Assembly (NCBI RefSeq): GCF_002150765.1 | Contig: NZ_MUYM01000018.1 | Span: 30,365 to 94,364 of the forward strand | Direction: 5' to 3' | From: Lentzea kentuckyensis | Lineage (GTDB): Bacteria; Actinomycetota; Actinomycetes; Mycobacteriales; Pseudonocardiaceae | Length of the DNA: 64,000 nucleotides | Shown: positions 52,887-61,524 of the stretch, one piece after another | How positions within the stretch are numbered: the stretch's first letter is position 1 | How the letters are laid out: every line of letters begins with the position of its first letter | Translations under genes and position numbers: made by a program | Notes under the pieces: generated by a model | What the model was told of the DNA's origin: nothing | Databases searched by the model: none | The model's input: only the letters and a program-made list of their open reading frames with translations

Positions 52887-54665
52887 TTACAGGTTGGCCG
52901 GCATGCCCGACTCGTCGGCCGCCGCCGTGGAGGAACCGCTGAGCAGGTCCTTCACGATCTTGTTGGCCTCCTTGACGGCCGGCGTGATCATCTTGATCTT
53001 GATCTTGCCGTTGGTCATCTTGCCGCCGACCTCGAAGGTCTTGTCCTCGCCCGGCAGCGGGAGTCCCTGGCAGCCGGTGAACTGCTTGCGCGGGGTCGCA
53101 CCGGTCTGGAAGTAGAAGACGATCGGGTCGTCGACGCAGTCCGTGTTGTACGGGAACAGGCCGTGCGAGCCCTCGTTGTCAACGCTGATCAGCCTGGCGT
53201 TAGGCAGAGCCTTGGCCGTGGCCAGACCACCCTCGTACGCGGTGGCGGCGTCGAGCTCGGCCTGCGCCATGAGGATGCGCGGGAACGTCTTCTTGTCCGG
53301 CTTCGGCATCGAGTTCTTGGTCGGCCAGTACGCGCACAGCGGCGTGTCCATGAACGGCGCGATGAACGGCGCGTTCACGGTCAGGTCGGCCAGCCAGTAC
53401 TTCCAGTAGTGCAGGTTCTGGTTCCACTGACCGTCCTGGCAGCGGATCGCCTCGAACGTGGCGTCCCAGGTCTCGACCTCGGCGGCGGCGGTCGTGGCCT
53501 TCACCGCGACGCGCTCCTTCTTGGCGACCGCGGCGAGGGCGTTCTGCTTGCCCTTGGCGATGAACGCCTTGTTCTCGTCGGAGAGGCCCGGCGTCGCGAG
53601 CATCTTCGAGACGAGCTGCTCGACCTTCCGAGAGTCCGTGCCGTTGGCCGGGGTCTTCGAGGCGTCGATCACCGCGGCGACGGCGGACGCCGCCGTCGGG
53701 TACTGAGTGGTGTCGTACATGGACGGGATCACGAACCACGCGACGAAGAGCTGCCCGATGAACTCACGGGTGCCGCCGGCCTTCTCCCAGTTGCGGCGGA
53801 TCTCCATCGGGTCGGTGCCCTGGGCGTACGTGGCGTTGTTGCGCGCCATGTACGGCAGCAGCGCCTCCTGGAACTGGCGGTCGCGGGTGCGCGGCTGCAG
53901 GTCCCAGGTGTTCTCCAGGGTCGACTGCGAGGCGTCGACGGCCGAGTCGAGCAGCATGCGGTGGACCTTGGACGGGAACGTGGCGCCGTACCACGTGCCG
54001 AGCCAGGTGCCGTAGGAGTAACCGATGTACGAGGTCTTCTTCTCGCCGAGCAGGACACGGATGAAGTCCATGTCGTAGGTGGTCTGCTCGGTGGTGATGA
54101 ACTTGGTCAGCGGGTTCTCGAGGCAGCCGTCGACCTTCGCCTTGTTCAGCACGTTGGGGTCGGTGCTGCTCGGGACGGTGTAGCTGCAGGTGAGCGGCGT
54201 GGAGAGGCCGACACCGCGCGGGTCGAAGCCGATGAAGTCGTACTGGCCGGCGAGGACCGGGGTGCGCAGGGCCATCGCCGCGCCCCACGGCAGGCCGGAG
54301 CCGCCGGGGCCACCGGGGTTGACCAGCGCGATCCCCTGGCGGCTGGTGCCCTTGTAGGCGGTCTCGGTCTTGGAGACCCGGATGCCGATCGTGTTGCCGT
54401 CGGCCGGGTTGTGCCAGTCGCGCGGGACCTGGATGGTCGCGCAGGCAAGGCCCTTGACGGTCTTGAACTTCTTGACGGTCTCCTCGGCGACGCCGGGGAA
54501 GGTGCACTCTTCCCACTTGACGGCCTGGGTGGTCAGCGCGCCCGCGAGCTTGGCCGTGTCCGGGTCCTGCTGCGGCGCCGCGCCGGCCGCCGGCGTCAGC
54601 ACCACCGTCGTCGCGATCAATGCCCCTGTCAGAGCGGCGACGCCGCCTCTGAAGTACTTCCTCAC
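52887..54665 (-). CDS. secreted tripeptidyl aminopeptidase-like alpha/beta hydrolase (S33)
   Basis: 592 residues from GTG 54665, with AAGGGG upstream. The signal peptide ends near AGAA (about residue 30). The fold shows NPGGPGGSG (oxyanion loop), FDPRGVG, and nucleophile Ser217 in GYSYGT. The catalytic His is likely in NEGSHGLFP near the end. Streptomyces SlpD/E and TAP belong to this family and release tripeptides. The promoter region carries an inverted repeat (54807-54824), and the LuxR-type regulator gene lies 176 bases upstream on the same strand. Confidence 0.92.
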   Translation of the reverse strand: MRKYFRGGVAALTGALIATTVVLTPAAGAAPQQDPDTAKLAGALTTQAVKWEECTFPGVAEETVKKFKTVKGLACATIQVPRDWHNPADGNTIGIRVSKTETAYKGTSRQGIALVNPGGPGGSGLPWGAAMALRTPVLAGQYDFIGFDPRGVGLSTPLTCSYTVPSSTDPNVLNKAKVDGCLENPLTKFITTEQTTYDMDFIRVLLGEKKTSYIGYSYGTWLGTWYGATFPSKVHRMLLDSAVDASQSTLENTWDLQPRTRDRQFQEALLPYMARNNATYAQGTDPMEIRRNWEKAGGTREFIGQLFVAWFVIPSMYDTTQYPTAASAVAAVIDASKTPANGTDSRKVEQLVSKMLATPGLSDENKAFIAKGKQNALAAVAKKERVAVKATTAAAEVETWDATFEAIRCQDGQWNQNLHYWKYWLADLTVNAPFIAPFMDTPLCAYWPTKNSMPKPDKKTFPRILMAQAELDAATAYEGGLATAKALPNARLISVDNEGSHGLFPYNTDCVDDPIVFYFQTGATPRKQFTGCQGLPLPGEDKTFEVGGKMTNGKIKIKMITPAVKEANKIVKDLLSGSSTAAADESGMPANL

Positions 54666-54806
54666 GCTCGATCCCCTTCTGCCCCCGCACGGCCGAGTGA
54701 GGCCGCGCTTGCAACAGAGGAGAAAGGGGAAAGCCCTCGTTTAACACTCCTGAGTGATGGCAGAAAGTCGCCATGTCTGGAAACTGTCACCAAAAGAGTT
54801 CGTAGA

Positions 54807-54824
54807 GTGATGAAAGTTCATCAC
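54807..54824. promoter_or_regulatory. 8-2-8 inverted repeat upstream of the aminopeptidase
   Basis: GTGATGAA (54807-54814) and TTCATCAC (54817-54824) are exact complements. It lies 17 bases after the LuxR-type regulator stop and 142 bases before the aminopeptidase start. It could be an operator for the downstream gene or a weak terminator. Confidence 0.5.
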
Positions 54825-54841
54825 TTGGTGACTTTGGGTGA

Positions 54842-55732
54842 CTAGAGCCACCCGCGCCGTGACGCCTGGACCCCGAGCTGGAACCGGGTCTGAGCCCCCA
54901 GCAACTGCTGCAGCCGGCTCACCCGGCGGTGCACGGTCCGTTCGCTGACGCCGAGCTCCCGCGCGATCGACTCGTCCGTCAGACCTGCGCTGAGCAGCGC
55001 CATCAGTCGGCGGGTCGCCGTCGTCGGTTCCTCCGGCGAGTCGTGCGGGCCGCCAGGGGTGATCGACACGGCCATCCGCCAGAACGCCTCGAACAACTCG
55101 ATCAGCGCGCTCAGTAGCACGGACGGGTGAATGAGAAGTGCCACGACGTTCCCGCCGGTGACCGTCGGCACCGCGATCAACGCCCGGTCCGAGTCGGCGA
55201 TCACGAGCTTGAGCGGCACTCCGGGAAACGTCCGCGCCTGCTCGCCCACCGCGATGCTCTCCTGCACCGACGCGAACCCGAGTTCGGTCTGCAGCAACGA
55301 CGACTCGTACACGACCCGGTACCCGACCCCGCGGGCCAGCGCAGGAGGCTGCGCGGGACTGGCCTCCGGCTGCGGGCTCAGGTACGAACCGGGATCCAGC
55401 GCCCGGATCTCCGTCTTGGCCTGGCTCTGCATCTCCTCGAACGCGCTGATCACCTCGTCCGCCTCCTTGAGGACCTCGACGAAGTCGACCTCTTTCGCGC
55501 CGTGCTCGGCATAGGCGGCGGCCAGCACCTCGGCGGTCTCCCGCGCCCGTGCGGCCGCGGCCTCGTGGCCCGACGCGATCGCGGCCAGCGCCGACCGCGG
55601 CGGCCGCACGTCGTGGTTGCGGATCAGCCCCAGCCGTTCGAGCTCCTCGTGCGCCGCGCCGGGCTCGCTCCTCGCGCCTCGCAGCATCGCCAGGTACAGC
55701 TGCTCGGCTTCCTGCGACAGCCCCTCGTGCAC
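54842..55732 (-). CDS. LuxR-type HTH regulator (TrmB/LAL-like short form)
   Basis: 296 residues from GTG 55732, with GAGGGGAG just upstream. The C-terminal HTH reads LLSAGLTDESIARELGVSERTVHRRVSRLQQLLGA. The N-terminal part (EAEQLYLAMLRG, an HTH-like helix set) and the middle GVGYRVVYE/QARTFPGVPLKLVIAD region match actinobacterial regulators that combine a TrmB-like N-terminus with a LuxR HTH. It is probably a regulator of the downstream aminopeptidase. No receiver domain or ATPase is present. Confidence 0.88.
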   Translation of the reverse strand: MHEGLSQEAEQLYLAMLRGARSEPGAAHEELERLGLIRNHDVRPPRSALAAIASGHEAAAARARETAEVLAAAYAEHGAKEVDFVEVLKEADEVISAFEEMQSQAKTEIRALDPGSYLSPQPEASPAQPPALARGVGYRVVYESSLLQTELGFASVQESIAVGEQARTFPGVPLKLVIADSDRALIAVPTVTGGNVVALLIHPSVLLSALIELFEAFWRMAVSITPGGPHDSPEEPTTATRRLMALLSAGLTDESIARELGVSERTVHRRVSRLQQLLGAQTRFQLGVQASRRGWL

Positions 55733-55770
55733 ACGACTCCCCTCGGTGACTCTGAACCGAAGGTACCTGC

Positions 55771-56592
55771 TCAGACACGCCCCGCGCGGCGCATCGCCCC
55801 GAGGAAGAGGGCGTCGAACCCGCGGTCCGGCAACACCCTGCGCGCGAACAGGATCGGGCCCGCACCGAACCCGGCCGCGTACCTGGTCTTCGGCCGCCGC
55901 GCCCGCGCCGCCTTCACGATCACGTCAGCGATGACCTTGGGCTCACTTCCCCGGTCGGCCTGGCTGAAGAACGCCGACAGCTGCCGCACCTGCTCCTTGT
56001 ACGCGCCCTCGCCGGACCGCTTGCGCAGGTTGTCGACCGCGATCCCGCTCCACTCCGTCTTGATCGCGCCCGGCTGGATCACCACGACGTCGATCCCGAA
56101 CGGCTTGAGCTCCAGCCGCAACGAGTCGCTCAGCCCCTCGACCGCGAACTTGGTGGAGTGGTACCAGCCGCCGAGCGGTTCGTAGATCTTGCCGCCGATC
56201 GACGACACGTTCACGATCCGCCCGCCCTTCTGGTTCCTCATGTGCGGCACGACCAACTGCACCAGCCGGGCGAGCCCGAACACGTTGACCTCGAACTGGT
56301 ACTTGCCCTCGCTCAGCGGCACGTCCTCGAACGCCCCGTACGACCCGTAGCCGGCGTTGTTGACGAGCAGGTCGATCCGCCCGGCCTCGGCGATGATCTG
56401 CTTGACGCCCGCGACCATCGAGTCGTCGTCGGTGACGTCCATCGCCAGCACCCGGACCCCCTTCGCGGCGAGCCCCTCCATCCGCTCCACCCGGCGCGCC
56501 GCCGCGTAGACGGTGTAGCCGGCTTTGTGCAGCTCATCCGCAGTGGACTCGCCGATGCCCGACGACGCCCCGGTGACCAGTGCGACCTTCAT
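55771..56592 (-). CDS. short-chain dehydrogenase/reductase
   Basis: 273 residues. The cofactor motif TGASSGIG (7-14), NNAG in LLVNNAGYG and the catalytic Ser-Tyr-x-x-x-Lys (NVSSIGG and YHSTK) are all present, so an active classical SDR. The substrate is unknown. The ATG at 56592 has GAGGGAG upstream. It is divergent from a TetR regulator with two palindromes between them, so it is the probable regulated gene. Confidence 0.92.
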   Translation of the reverse strand: MKVALVTGASSGIGESTADELHKAGYTVYAAARRVERMEGLAAKGVRVLAMDVTDDDSMVAGVKQIIAEAGRIDLLVNNAGYGSYGAFEDVPLSEGKYQFEVNVFGLARLVQLVVPHMRNQKGGRIVNVSSIGGKIYEPLGGWYHSTKFAVEGLSDSLRLELKPFGIDVVVIQPGAIKTEWSGIAVDNLRKRSGEGAYKEQVRQLSAFFSQADRGSEPKVIADVIVKAARARRPKTRYAAGFGAGPILFARRVLPDRGFDALFLGAMRRAGRV

Positions 56593-56610
56593 GACCCGCT
56601 CCCTCGATTT

Positions 56611-56629
56611 GCAACTAACTGGTTAGTTG
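56611..56629. promoter_or_regulatory. TetR operator 1
   Basis: GCAACTAAC and GTTAGTTGC surround a TG centre (perfect arms, 56611-56630). It lies about 20 bases upstream of the SDR start, in the divergent promoter. Confidence 0.78.
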
Positions 56630-56657
56630 CCACATTGGCACGGCCAGGACTGGCTGT

Positions 56658-56676
56658 CAACTAACCGGTTGGTTAG
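56658..56676. promoter_or_regulatory. TetR operator 2
   Basis: CAACTAACCGGTTGGTTAG is a near-palindrome centred on CCGG that shares the CAACTAAC-x-GGTT core with operator 1. It ends 9 bases before the TetR start, fitting autoregulation. Confidence 0.7.
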
Positions 56677-56685
56677 GCTGGGTGG

Positions 56686-57213
56686 GTGGCGAGGGACAAA
56701 GAGGCGACCAAGGCGAAGCTGCTGGAAGCGGCGCTGACCGAGTTCGCGACGCATGGCATCGCGGGAGCGCGGGTCGACCGCATCGCCGCCAAGGCCGGCT
56801 GCAACAAGGCGATGATCTACGCCTATTTCGGCAGCAAGGAGGAGCTCTTCGACGAGGTCCTCAAGATCCAGATCGCGATGGTGCTGGAAGCGACCCCCAT
56901 CACCCCTGACGACCTGCCGGGGTACGCGGGCCGGCTCTTCGACACCTACGAGCGGCAGCCGGAACTGCTGCGCCTGGCCGGGTACCACCGCCTGGAGAAT
57001 GGCTTCGAGGCGATCAACAAGGCCGAAGCCGAGGCGCACGTCATGAAGGTCGCCGCCATCGAGGAGGCGCAGCGGGACGGCAGGTTGCCGTCGGACTTCG
57101 GTGCCGAGGAGCTGCTGAGTCTCGTCGTGCACATGTCGATCCTGGCGTTCTCAACTCCGGTTGCATCCCGTGAGCTAGTGGTTCGCTCGGTTGCGAAGCT
57201 TCTCGCCCGTTAG
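56686..57213 (+). CDS. TetR/AcrR-family repressor
   Basis: 175 residues from GTG 56686. The HTH reads EFATHGIAGARVDRIAAKAGCNKAMIYAYFGSKEELF by position 18-54, a classic TetR N-terminus. The C-terminal ligand-binding helices carry HRLENGF. It very likely represses itself and the divergent SDR through the two CAACTAAC-type palindromes. The ligand is unknown. Confidence 0.93.
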   Translation: MARDKEATKAKLLEAALTEFATHGIAGARVDRIAAKAGCNKAMIYAYFGSKEELFDEVLKIQIAMVLEATPITPDDLPGYAGRLFDTYERQPELLRLAGYHRLENGFEAINKAEAEAHVMKVAAIEEAQRDGRLPSDFGAEELLSLVVHMSILAFSTPVASRELVVRSVAKLLAR

Positions 57214-57546
57214 ATAGCCGCAGTATTTGCGAGAGTGGGCAAAACCTGACTCAAGGTGAACTCGATCTGTCGGCGAGTACCTGATGGGCGAGTTCTCCGA
57301 GTGAGTTGATGGCAGCCATGAGAAATCTCTATGTAACGTCAAAAACGTCTTCCGCGACCAGAAGGTGCAGGGCGTCGGTGATTGGAGGAGCGTGGAGTAG
57401 CTCCAATTACTACGCGGTGTCCAATTTGGAACCTCCGAACGGGTGAACTGAGTTAAGAAAACGGACGCTTGACAGGCGAACATGCCTGAGAGGGGCTCCG
57501 CGATGGCACACTGGATCGCTGACCGGAGGCTTTCGGGGGGCCTTGA
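57214..57546. other. AT-richer gene-free stretch before a STAND gene
   Basis: No supported gene. Base composition is clearly less GC-rich than the surroundings, with several A- or T-rich runs (for example AACGTCAAAAACGTC near 57335). A minus-strand open frame (57175-57675) crosses it but has no domain and overlaps the STAND gene. It may hold the promoter of the STAND gene or be imported or decayed sequence. Confidence 0.5.
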
Positions 57547-59634
57547 ATGACCGCGCACAACGACCTGGAGGGCACAGTCCACGGCACAGTAGTGCAGGCT
57601 GGGAGCGTCCAGCATTTGACTGTTTCGCCCGCTGACCGGGAATATCGACCGATGCAGCTGCCTGTGCCGCCGCATGCCTTCGTCGATCGTGTCTCAGTGA
57701 TGCGCACCCTGGACGAGGCACTGGCAAAACACGTGCGTGGTCCAGGCCTGTTCGTGCTGACCGGCATGGCAGGAGTCGGCAAGAGCGCCGCAGCTGCTCA
57801 TTGGGCGCACGTCAACCAGCACCGATTCGAAGGCGGCGCGCTCTACGCCGATCTGGACGACCATCGGAACCAACGGGGCGTAGGGATCAGCGATCTCGTC
57901 GCGATGTTCCTGCGCGGCCTCGGCGTCCACAATTCGTATGTACCGGCCACCACGGCCGAACGGATCGCCCTGTTTCGCAGCCGGACGGCTGGTAAGCGCT
58001 TCCTCGTCGTTCTCGACGGCGTCGACGAGCCCGCCCAGGCACGGTCCGTGGTGCCCTCGGCAGTGGGCAGCGTGGTCCTGGTGACCAGCAGGCAGCGCCT
58101 GTCCAGCCTCACCATCGACGGCGCCGAATTCATCGACCTGTCACCGCTCGGCACGGACGACAGCGCGAGCCTGATCACCGGGATGGTTCCGGCGAGCCGG
58201 ATCGACGCCGATCGCGGCGCGTTCCAGCGTCTCGTCCAGCTCTGTGCGGGACTACCGCTCGCCCTGAGAGTCGCGGGAGCGGCGCTGACCCACCACAGGA
58301 GATGGCCGGTCGCGCGGTTCGTGCAGCACCTGTCCGACGAAGGCGAACGGCTGAGCAGGCTGGCGTTCGAGGGCGAGAGAGGCTCGGTGGCGCAGATGTT
58401 CGACGCGGCCTATGCGGACCTCTCGGAGGACGTGCGCCGGCTCTACCGCTGTCTGGGTCTGCATCCCGGTCCGCACTTCTCCACGGCGCTGGCCGCGGTC
58501 GCGGCGGGCACGGAGAATCCGGACGGCCTGCTCGACGAGTTGTGCGCGGCCAACCTGCTGGAGGAAAGCGGCGAGGACAGGTTCCGGTTCCATCAGCTGA
58601 TCGCACTGCACGCGCGCAAGAAGGCGGAATCCGAGCTGTCGGAGGACGAGCGCGCGGCGGTGGTGCGGCGGATCGTCGACTGGTTCGCGCTCGGCGCGGC
58701 GGCATCGGACGTAGCGGTGCTCGCCGGCCGGTGGAGATTGGCCGAACCAGATCTCAGCGCGTGGCCGGTCGAGTTCGATTCCGCCGCCGCGATGACGTGG
58801 CTCAGCTCGGAACGCCCGAATCTGCTCGCCGCCATGCGAACCGCCGCGGATTTCGGCTGGCACGAAGTCGTGTGGCGGATGTGTGATTCCCTTTGGTCCT
58901 ATTACCACAGTTCGAAGCATTACGCGGATTGGATCGACGCGCATCGGCTCGGCATCGCCGCGGCGCAATTGAGTGGAAGTCCTCTGGTCGAGGCACATCT
59001 GCGGAACCGGCTGGCGCGCGCACATCTGGAAATGCGGGATTTCGCCACCACCGCCGAGCAACTGGACGAAGCGGCCGCGCTGCCGTCGGATGAACGTGTC
59101 GCCGCGGTTCTGCAGGAATCACGTGGCCTGCTGTATCGGGAACAGCGGCGCTACGCCGAGGCGGCCGAGGTGTTCAAATCGCTCGTGGATCGTCAACGTG
59201 AGGCCGGCGACGGCAGGGCGTTCGTTCTGCAGTCCTACCAACTCGCTGATGTCCTGGTGCGCGCCGAGGACGCGGAACAGGCGGTGTCCGTGCTGACGGC
59301 CGCACTGCGGACGGTCGAGAGCCTGCAGGGCGAGGAGTTGACCGAGGCACGCGTCCGCACGGTGCTGGGCGCCGCCTACGTGCGCCTGCGCCAGTACAAC
59401 GACGCCCGCTTCGAACTGGAGTCGGCCGTCGAGGTCACGCACGCGCGCAAGCAGCCCGTGAAAGAGGCTCAGGCGCTGGAGGAGCTGGTCGGCGTCGCTC
59501 AGGCTGCCAGCGACAGCGCGCTCTTCTCCTCCGCCACCAGTCGTCTCGTGACGTTGTACGAGACCAACGGCAATCCGCGCAGCGCCGAGGTCCGCCGGTG
59601 GATCGAGGCGGGGCGGCGCCACGAGGACGCATGA
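57547..59634 (+). CDS. STAND (NB-ARC) ATPase with TPR repeats
   Basis: 695 residues. A short N-terminal motif, GTVHGTVVQAGSV, resembles the G-x-V-x-G-x-VVQAG signature found at the N-terminus of many actinobacterial NB-ARC proteins. Walker A is GMAGVGKS (73-80), Walker B FLVVLDG (152-158), with LVTSRQRL and AGLPLALRVAGA boxes. Helical TPR repeats fill about 430-690. No DNA-binding or enzymatic effector domain is seen. A sensor or scaffold role in signalling or defence is possible. It ends 1 base from the convergent GT-B-like gene. Confidence 0.87.
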   Translation: MTAHNDLEGTVHGTVVQAGSVQHLTVSPADREYRPMQLPVPPHAFVDRVSVMRTLDEALAKHVRGPGLFVLTGMAGVGKSAAAAHWAHVNQHRFEGGALYADLDDHRNQRGVGISDLVAMFLRGLGVHNSYVPATTAERIALFRSRTAGKRFLVVLDGVDEPAQARSVVPSAVGSVVLVTSRQRLSSLTIDGAEFIDLSPLGTDDSASLITGMVPASRIDADRGAFQRLVQLCAGLPLALRVAGAALTHHRRWPVARFVQHLSDEGERLSRLAFEGERGSVAQMFDAAYADLSEDVRRLYRCLGLHPGPHFSTALAAVAAGTENPDGLLDELCAANLLEESGEDRFRFHQLIALHARKKAESELSEDERAAVVRRIVDWFALGAAASDVAVLAGRWRLAEPDLSAWPVEFDSAAAMTWLSSERPNLLAAMRTAADFGWHEVVWRMCDSLWSYYHSSKHYADWIDAHRLGIAAAQLSGSPLVEAHLRNRLARAHLEMRDFATTAEQLDEAAALPSDERVAAVLQESRGLLYREQRRYAEAAEVFKSLVDRQREAGDGRAFVLQSYQLADVLVRAEDAEQAVSVLTAALRTVESLQGEELTEARVRTVLGAAYVRLRQYNDARFELESAVEVTHARKQPVKEAQALEELVGVAQAASDSALFSSATSRLVTLYETNGNPRSAEVRRWIEAGRRHEDA

Positions 59635-59635
59635 C

Positions 59636-61408
59636 TCAGTCGATCGACTCGATGCAGATGGAGTGGGTCTCGCACCCCATCGACACGACGAAGTCGCCGC
59701 ACACCAACGGGATCCCGGGCGTACGACGTCGATTGAGGACTATCGCGGCGACCAGGAACGGGTCACCGCGAGCCGTGACGGTCTGGTCGTTGCGGAAGCG
59801 GATCAGGACCCTGCCGCTCGGCGTCGTGGCGGCGACGAGGGTCACGGCGGGAGCGCGAACCAGTGCCTCGCGCATCCACTGCACCGCCTTGACGTCGGGC
59901 AGCGGTTCAGCGCGCACGATGATCTCCGCGTTGTCCCGCGTCTGCGGATCCGCCTCCCGTGCGGAGATCACGCGGATCGCGTTGTCGAGCTCGATCGTCT
60001 GGTCGAGGTAGGACGGAAAGCGCTCGACGTGCTCGACGCCGTCCGTTGTCATGATGAGCACCCGGTGGGAGTTCGTGGCCTTGGGCTCGACGACCTTCGG
60101 GGTCTCCACCTCAAGGGGGCGAGGGCTCCCCGTGAGCGGCGGCAGACCCATCAGGTCGCGCAACGCGTTCGCGGCCGCGGCGAGCCCTTCGCCCGGCAGT
60201 TCGAACAACTTGTCGGTGTACCGCTTCCACCTCTCCGGGCAGTGGGAGTTCATCGCGTGCTCCACCTGCTCGCGCACGGCCCGCTCGTGCGAGATGTCCG
60301 GGAGCTCGGCGTGCAGTGCGGCGAGCGGCGAGTTCTTGTCGAGCTCAGGGCTGCCGTCGGCCGCGGTCAGGACCGGCTTGCCCATGGCGACCGGATAGCC
60401 CGTGACGCTTCCGTGGTCGCCCACGACGAGGTCGGCGGCGATGATCGCCCCCTGCCAGGTGGTGTGGTCGATGAGCATGAGGCCCGAGGCGAGCTCGTCG
60501 CGCAGCGCGACCTTTGCCTCGAACCGGCTCTCACCGAACCAGATGTTGGGGTGTAGCACGAGCGCGACCGCGTACTCGTCCGACGGCAGGTCCGCGACGA
60601 GCCGGGTGATGACCTTCCGCGCCGCGCCGTAGGTCGACAGCCTGCCCCAGGTCGACGACACGACGATCAGCTTCTTGTCACTGACCCCCAGATCCTCCTT
60701 GAAGAACTGCTGCAGGTGCGCGTGCGCCACGAGCTTGTCGCGCACCATGTCGCCGATGACGACCGCGCGGCTGCGCGCCTCCACACACATGCGTGAGAGC
60801 TGCTCGCTCGACGACAGGCCGATCAGGGCGGGGAACACCTCGCCGGAGGCCGTCAGCTCGTAGCTGGACAGACCTGCGGGGCCGGGGCGGCCGCCGGTCG
60901 ACGCCAGTCGCTTGCGGTTGTAGCCGATGCCGTGCGGGATCACGAAGAGGTTGCCGGACAGCTTGGTGAGTCCGGAGAGTTGGTGATCGACATGCGCGGC
61001 GAGAATGCCGTGCCAGTACGTGCTGCGCGCGTACTCCCAGGTGACCTCCTCCGCCCCCAGACCTGTCAGCTTGTCCCTCACCTCGCGAGCGAAGGACGAG
61101 CCCACGTCGAGCACGAACTTGATGGCGAGCTCGACGCCCTGACCGATGACCTCCAGGAGTTCCAGAACCCTGTCCAGCGACGTGTGGGTGCGCACGACCA
61201 CCAGCAAGTAGCAGTCGATCCTCCGCGTTTCGAGCTCGTGGTCGCGTCCGAAGCGGTGGCGCCATCTGTCGTATTGAGACAGCAGCTCACGCGGGAACGG
61301 TGGCCTGAACCACTCCCAGAACGCGCGCACGCCATCGAGGAGCTGTCGCCACCAGCGACGACGCTTCCGTTTCACCTGCTCGTGCGTCGGTACCAACGAT
61401 TGTTCCAC
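59636..61408 (-). CDS. GT-B-like protein related to CDP-glycerol glycerophosphotransferases
   Basis: About 590 residues. After a basic N-terminus (VKRKRRRWWRQL), the central part contains LFVIPHGIGYNRK and VALVLHPNIWFGE. It also contains VVGDHGSVTGYPVAMGKPVL, which parallels the donor-site D-x-x-S ... P signature of teichoic-acid-type glycerophosphotransferases and other GT-B enzymes. The C-terminal 150 residues are a separate alpha/beta region. The catalytic role is not proven. No signal peptide is seen. The frame is open to GTG 61501, but that would leave only 23 bases to the divergent gene, so I prefer GTG 61408; both starts are weak. Confidence 0.6.
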   Translation of the reverse strand: MEQSLVPTHEQVKRKRRRWWRQLLDGVRAFWEWFRPPFPRELLSQYDRWRHRFGRDHELETRRIDCYLLVVVRTHTSLDRVLELLEVIGQGVELAIKFVLDVGSSFAREVRDKLTGLGAEEVTWEYARSTYWHGILAAHVDHQLSGLTKLSGNLFVIPHGIGYNRKRLASTGGRPGPAGLSSYELTASGEVFPALIGLSSSEQLSRMCVEARSRAVVIGDMVRDKLVAHAHLQQFFKEDLGVSDKKLIVVSSTWGRLSTYGAARKVITRLVADLPSDEYAVALVLHPNIWFGESRFEAKVALRDELASGLMLIDHTTWQGAIIAADLVVGDHGSVTGYPVAMGKPVLTAADGSPELDKNSPLAALHAELPDISHERAVREQVEHAMNSHCPERWKRYTDKLFELPGEGLAAAANALRDLMGLPPLTGSPRPLEVETPKVVEPKATNSHRVLIMTTDGVEHVERFPSYLDQTIELDNAIRVISAREADPQTRDNAEIIVRAEPLPDVKAVQWMREALVRAPAVTLVAATTPSGRVLIRFRNDQTVTARGDPFLVAAIVLNRRRTPGIPLVCGDFVVSMGCETHSICIESID

Positions 61409-61524
61409 TTTCGGGAATCCAGCCAGCCGCCTAATGTCCCTGTGGCGAGCCGATAGCTGGCGAAGAGACAGACGGCAGAACGCTACGTGGCGACCCGACA
61501 CGGCGCAAGGCCTGGAGGAGACGT

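Noticed and set aside
57175..57675. A 166-codon minus-strand frame before the STAND gene
   Set aside because: It overlaps both the TetR end and the STAND start and has no domain. The STAND N-terminal motif supports the plus strand.
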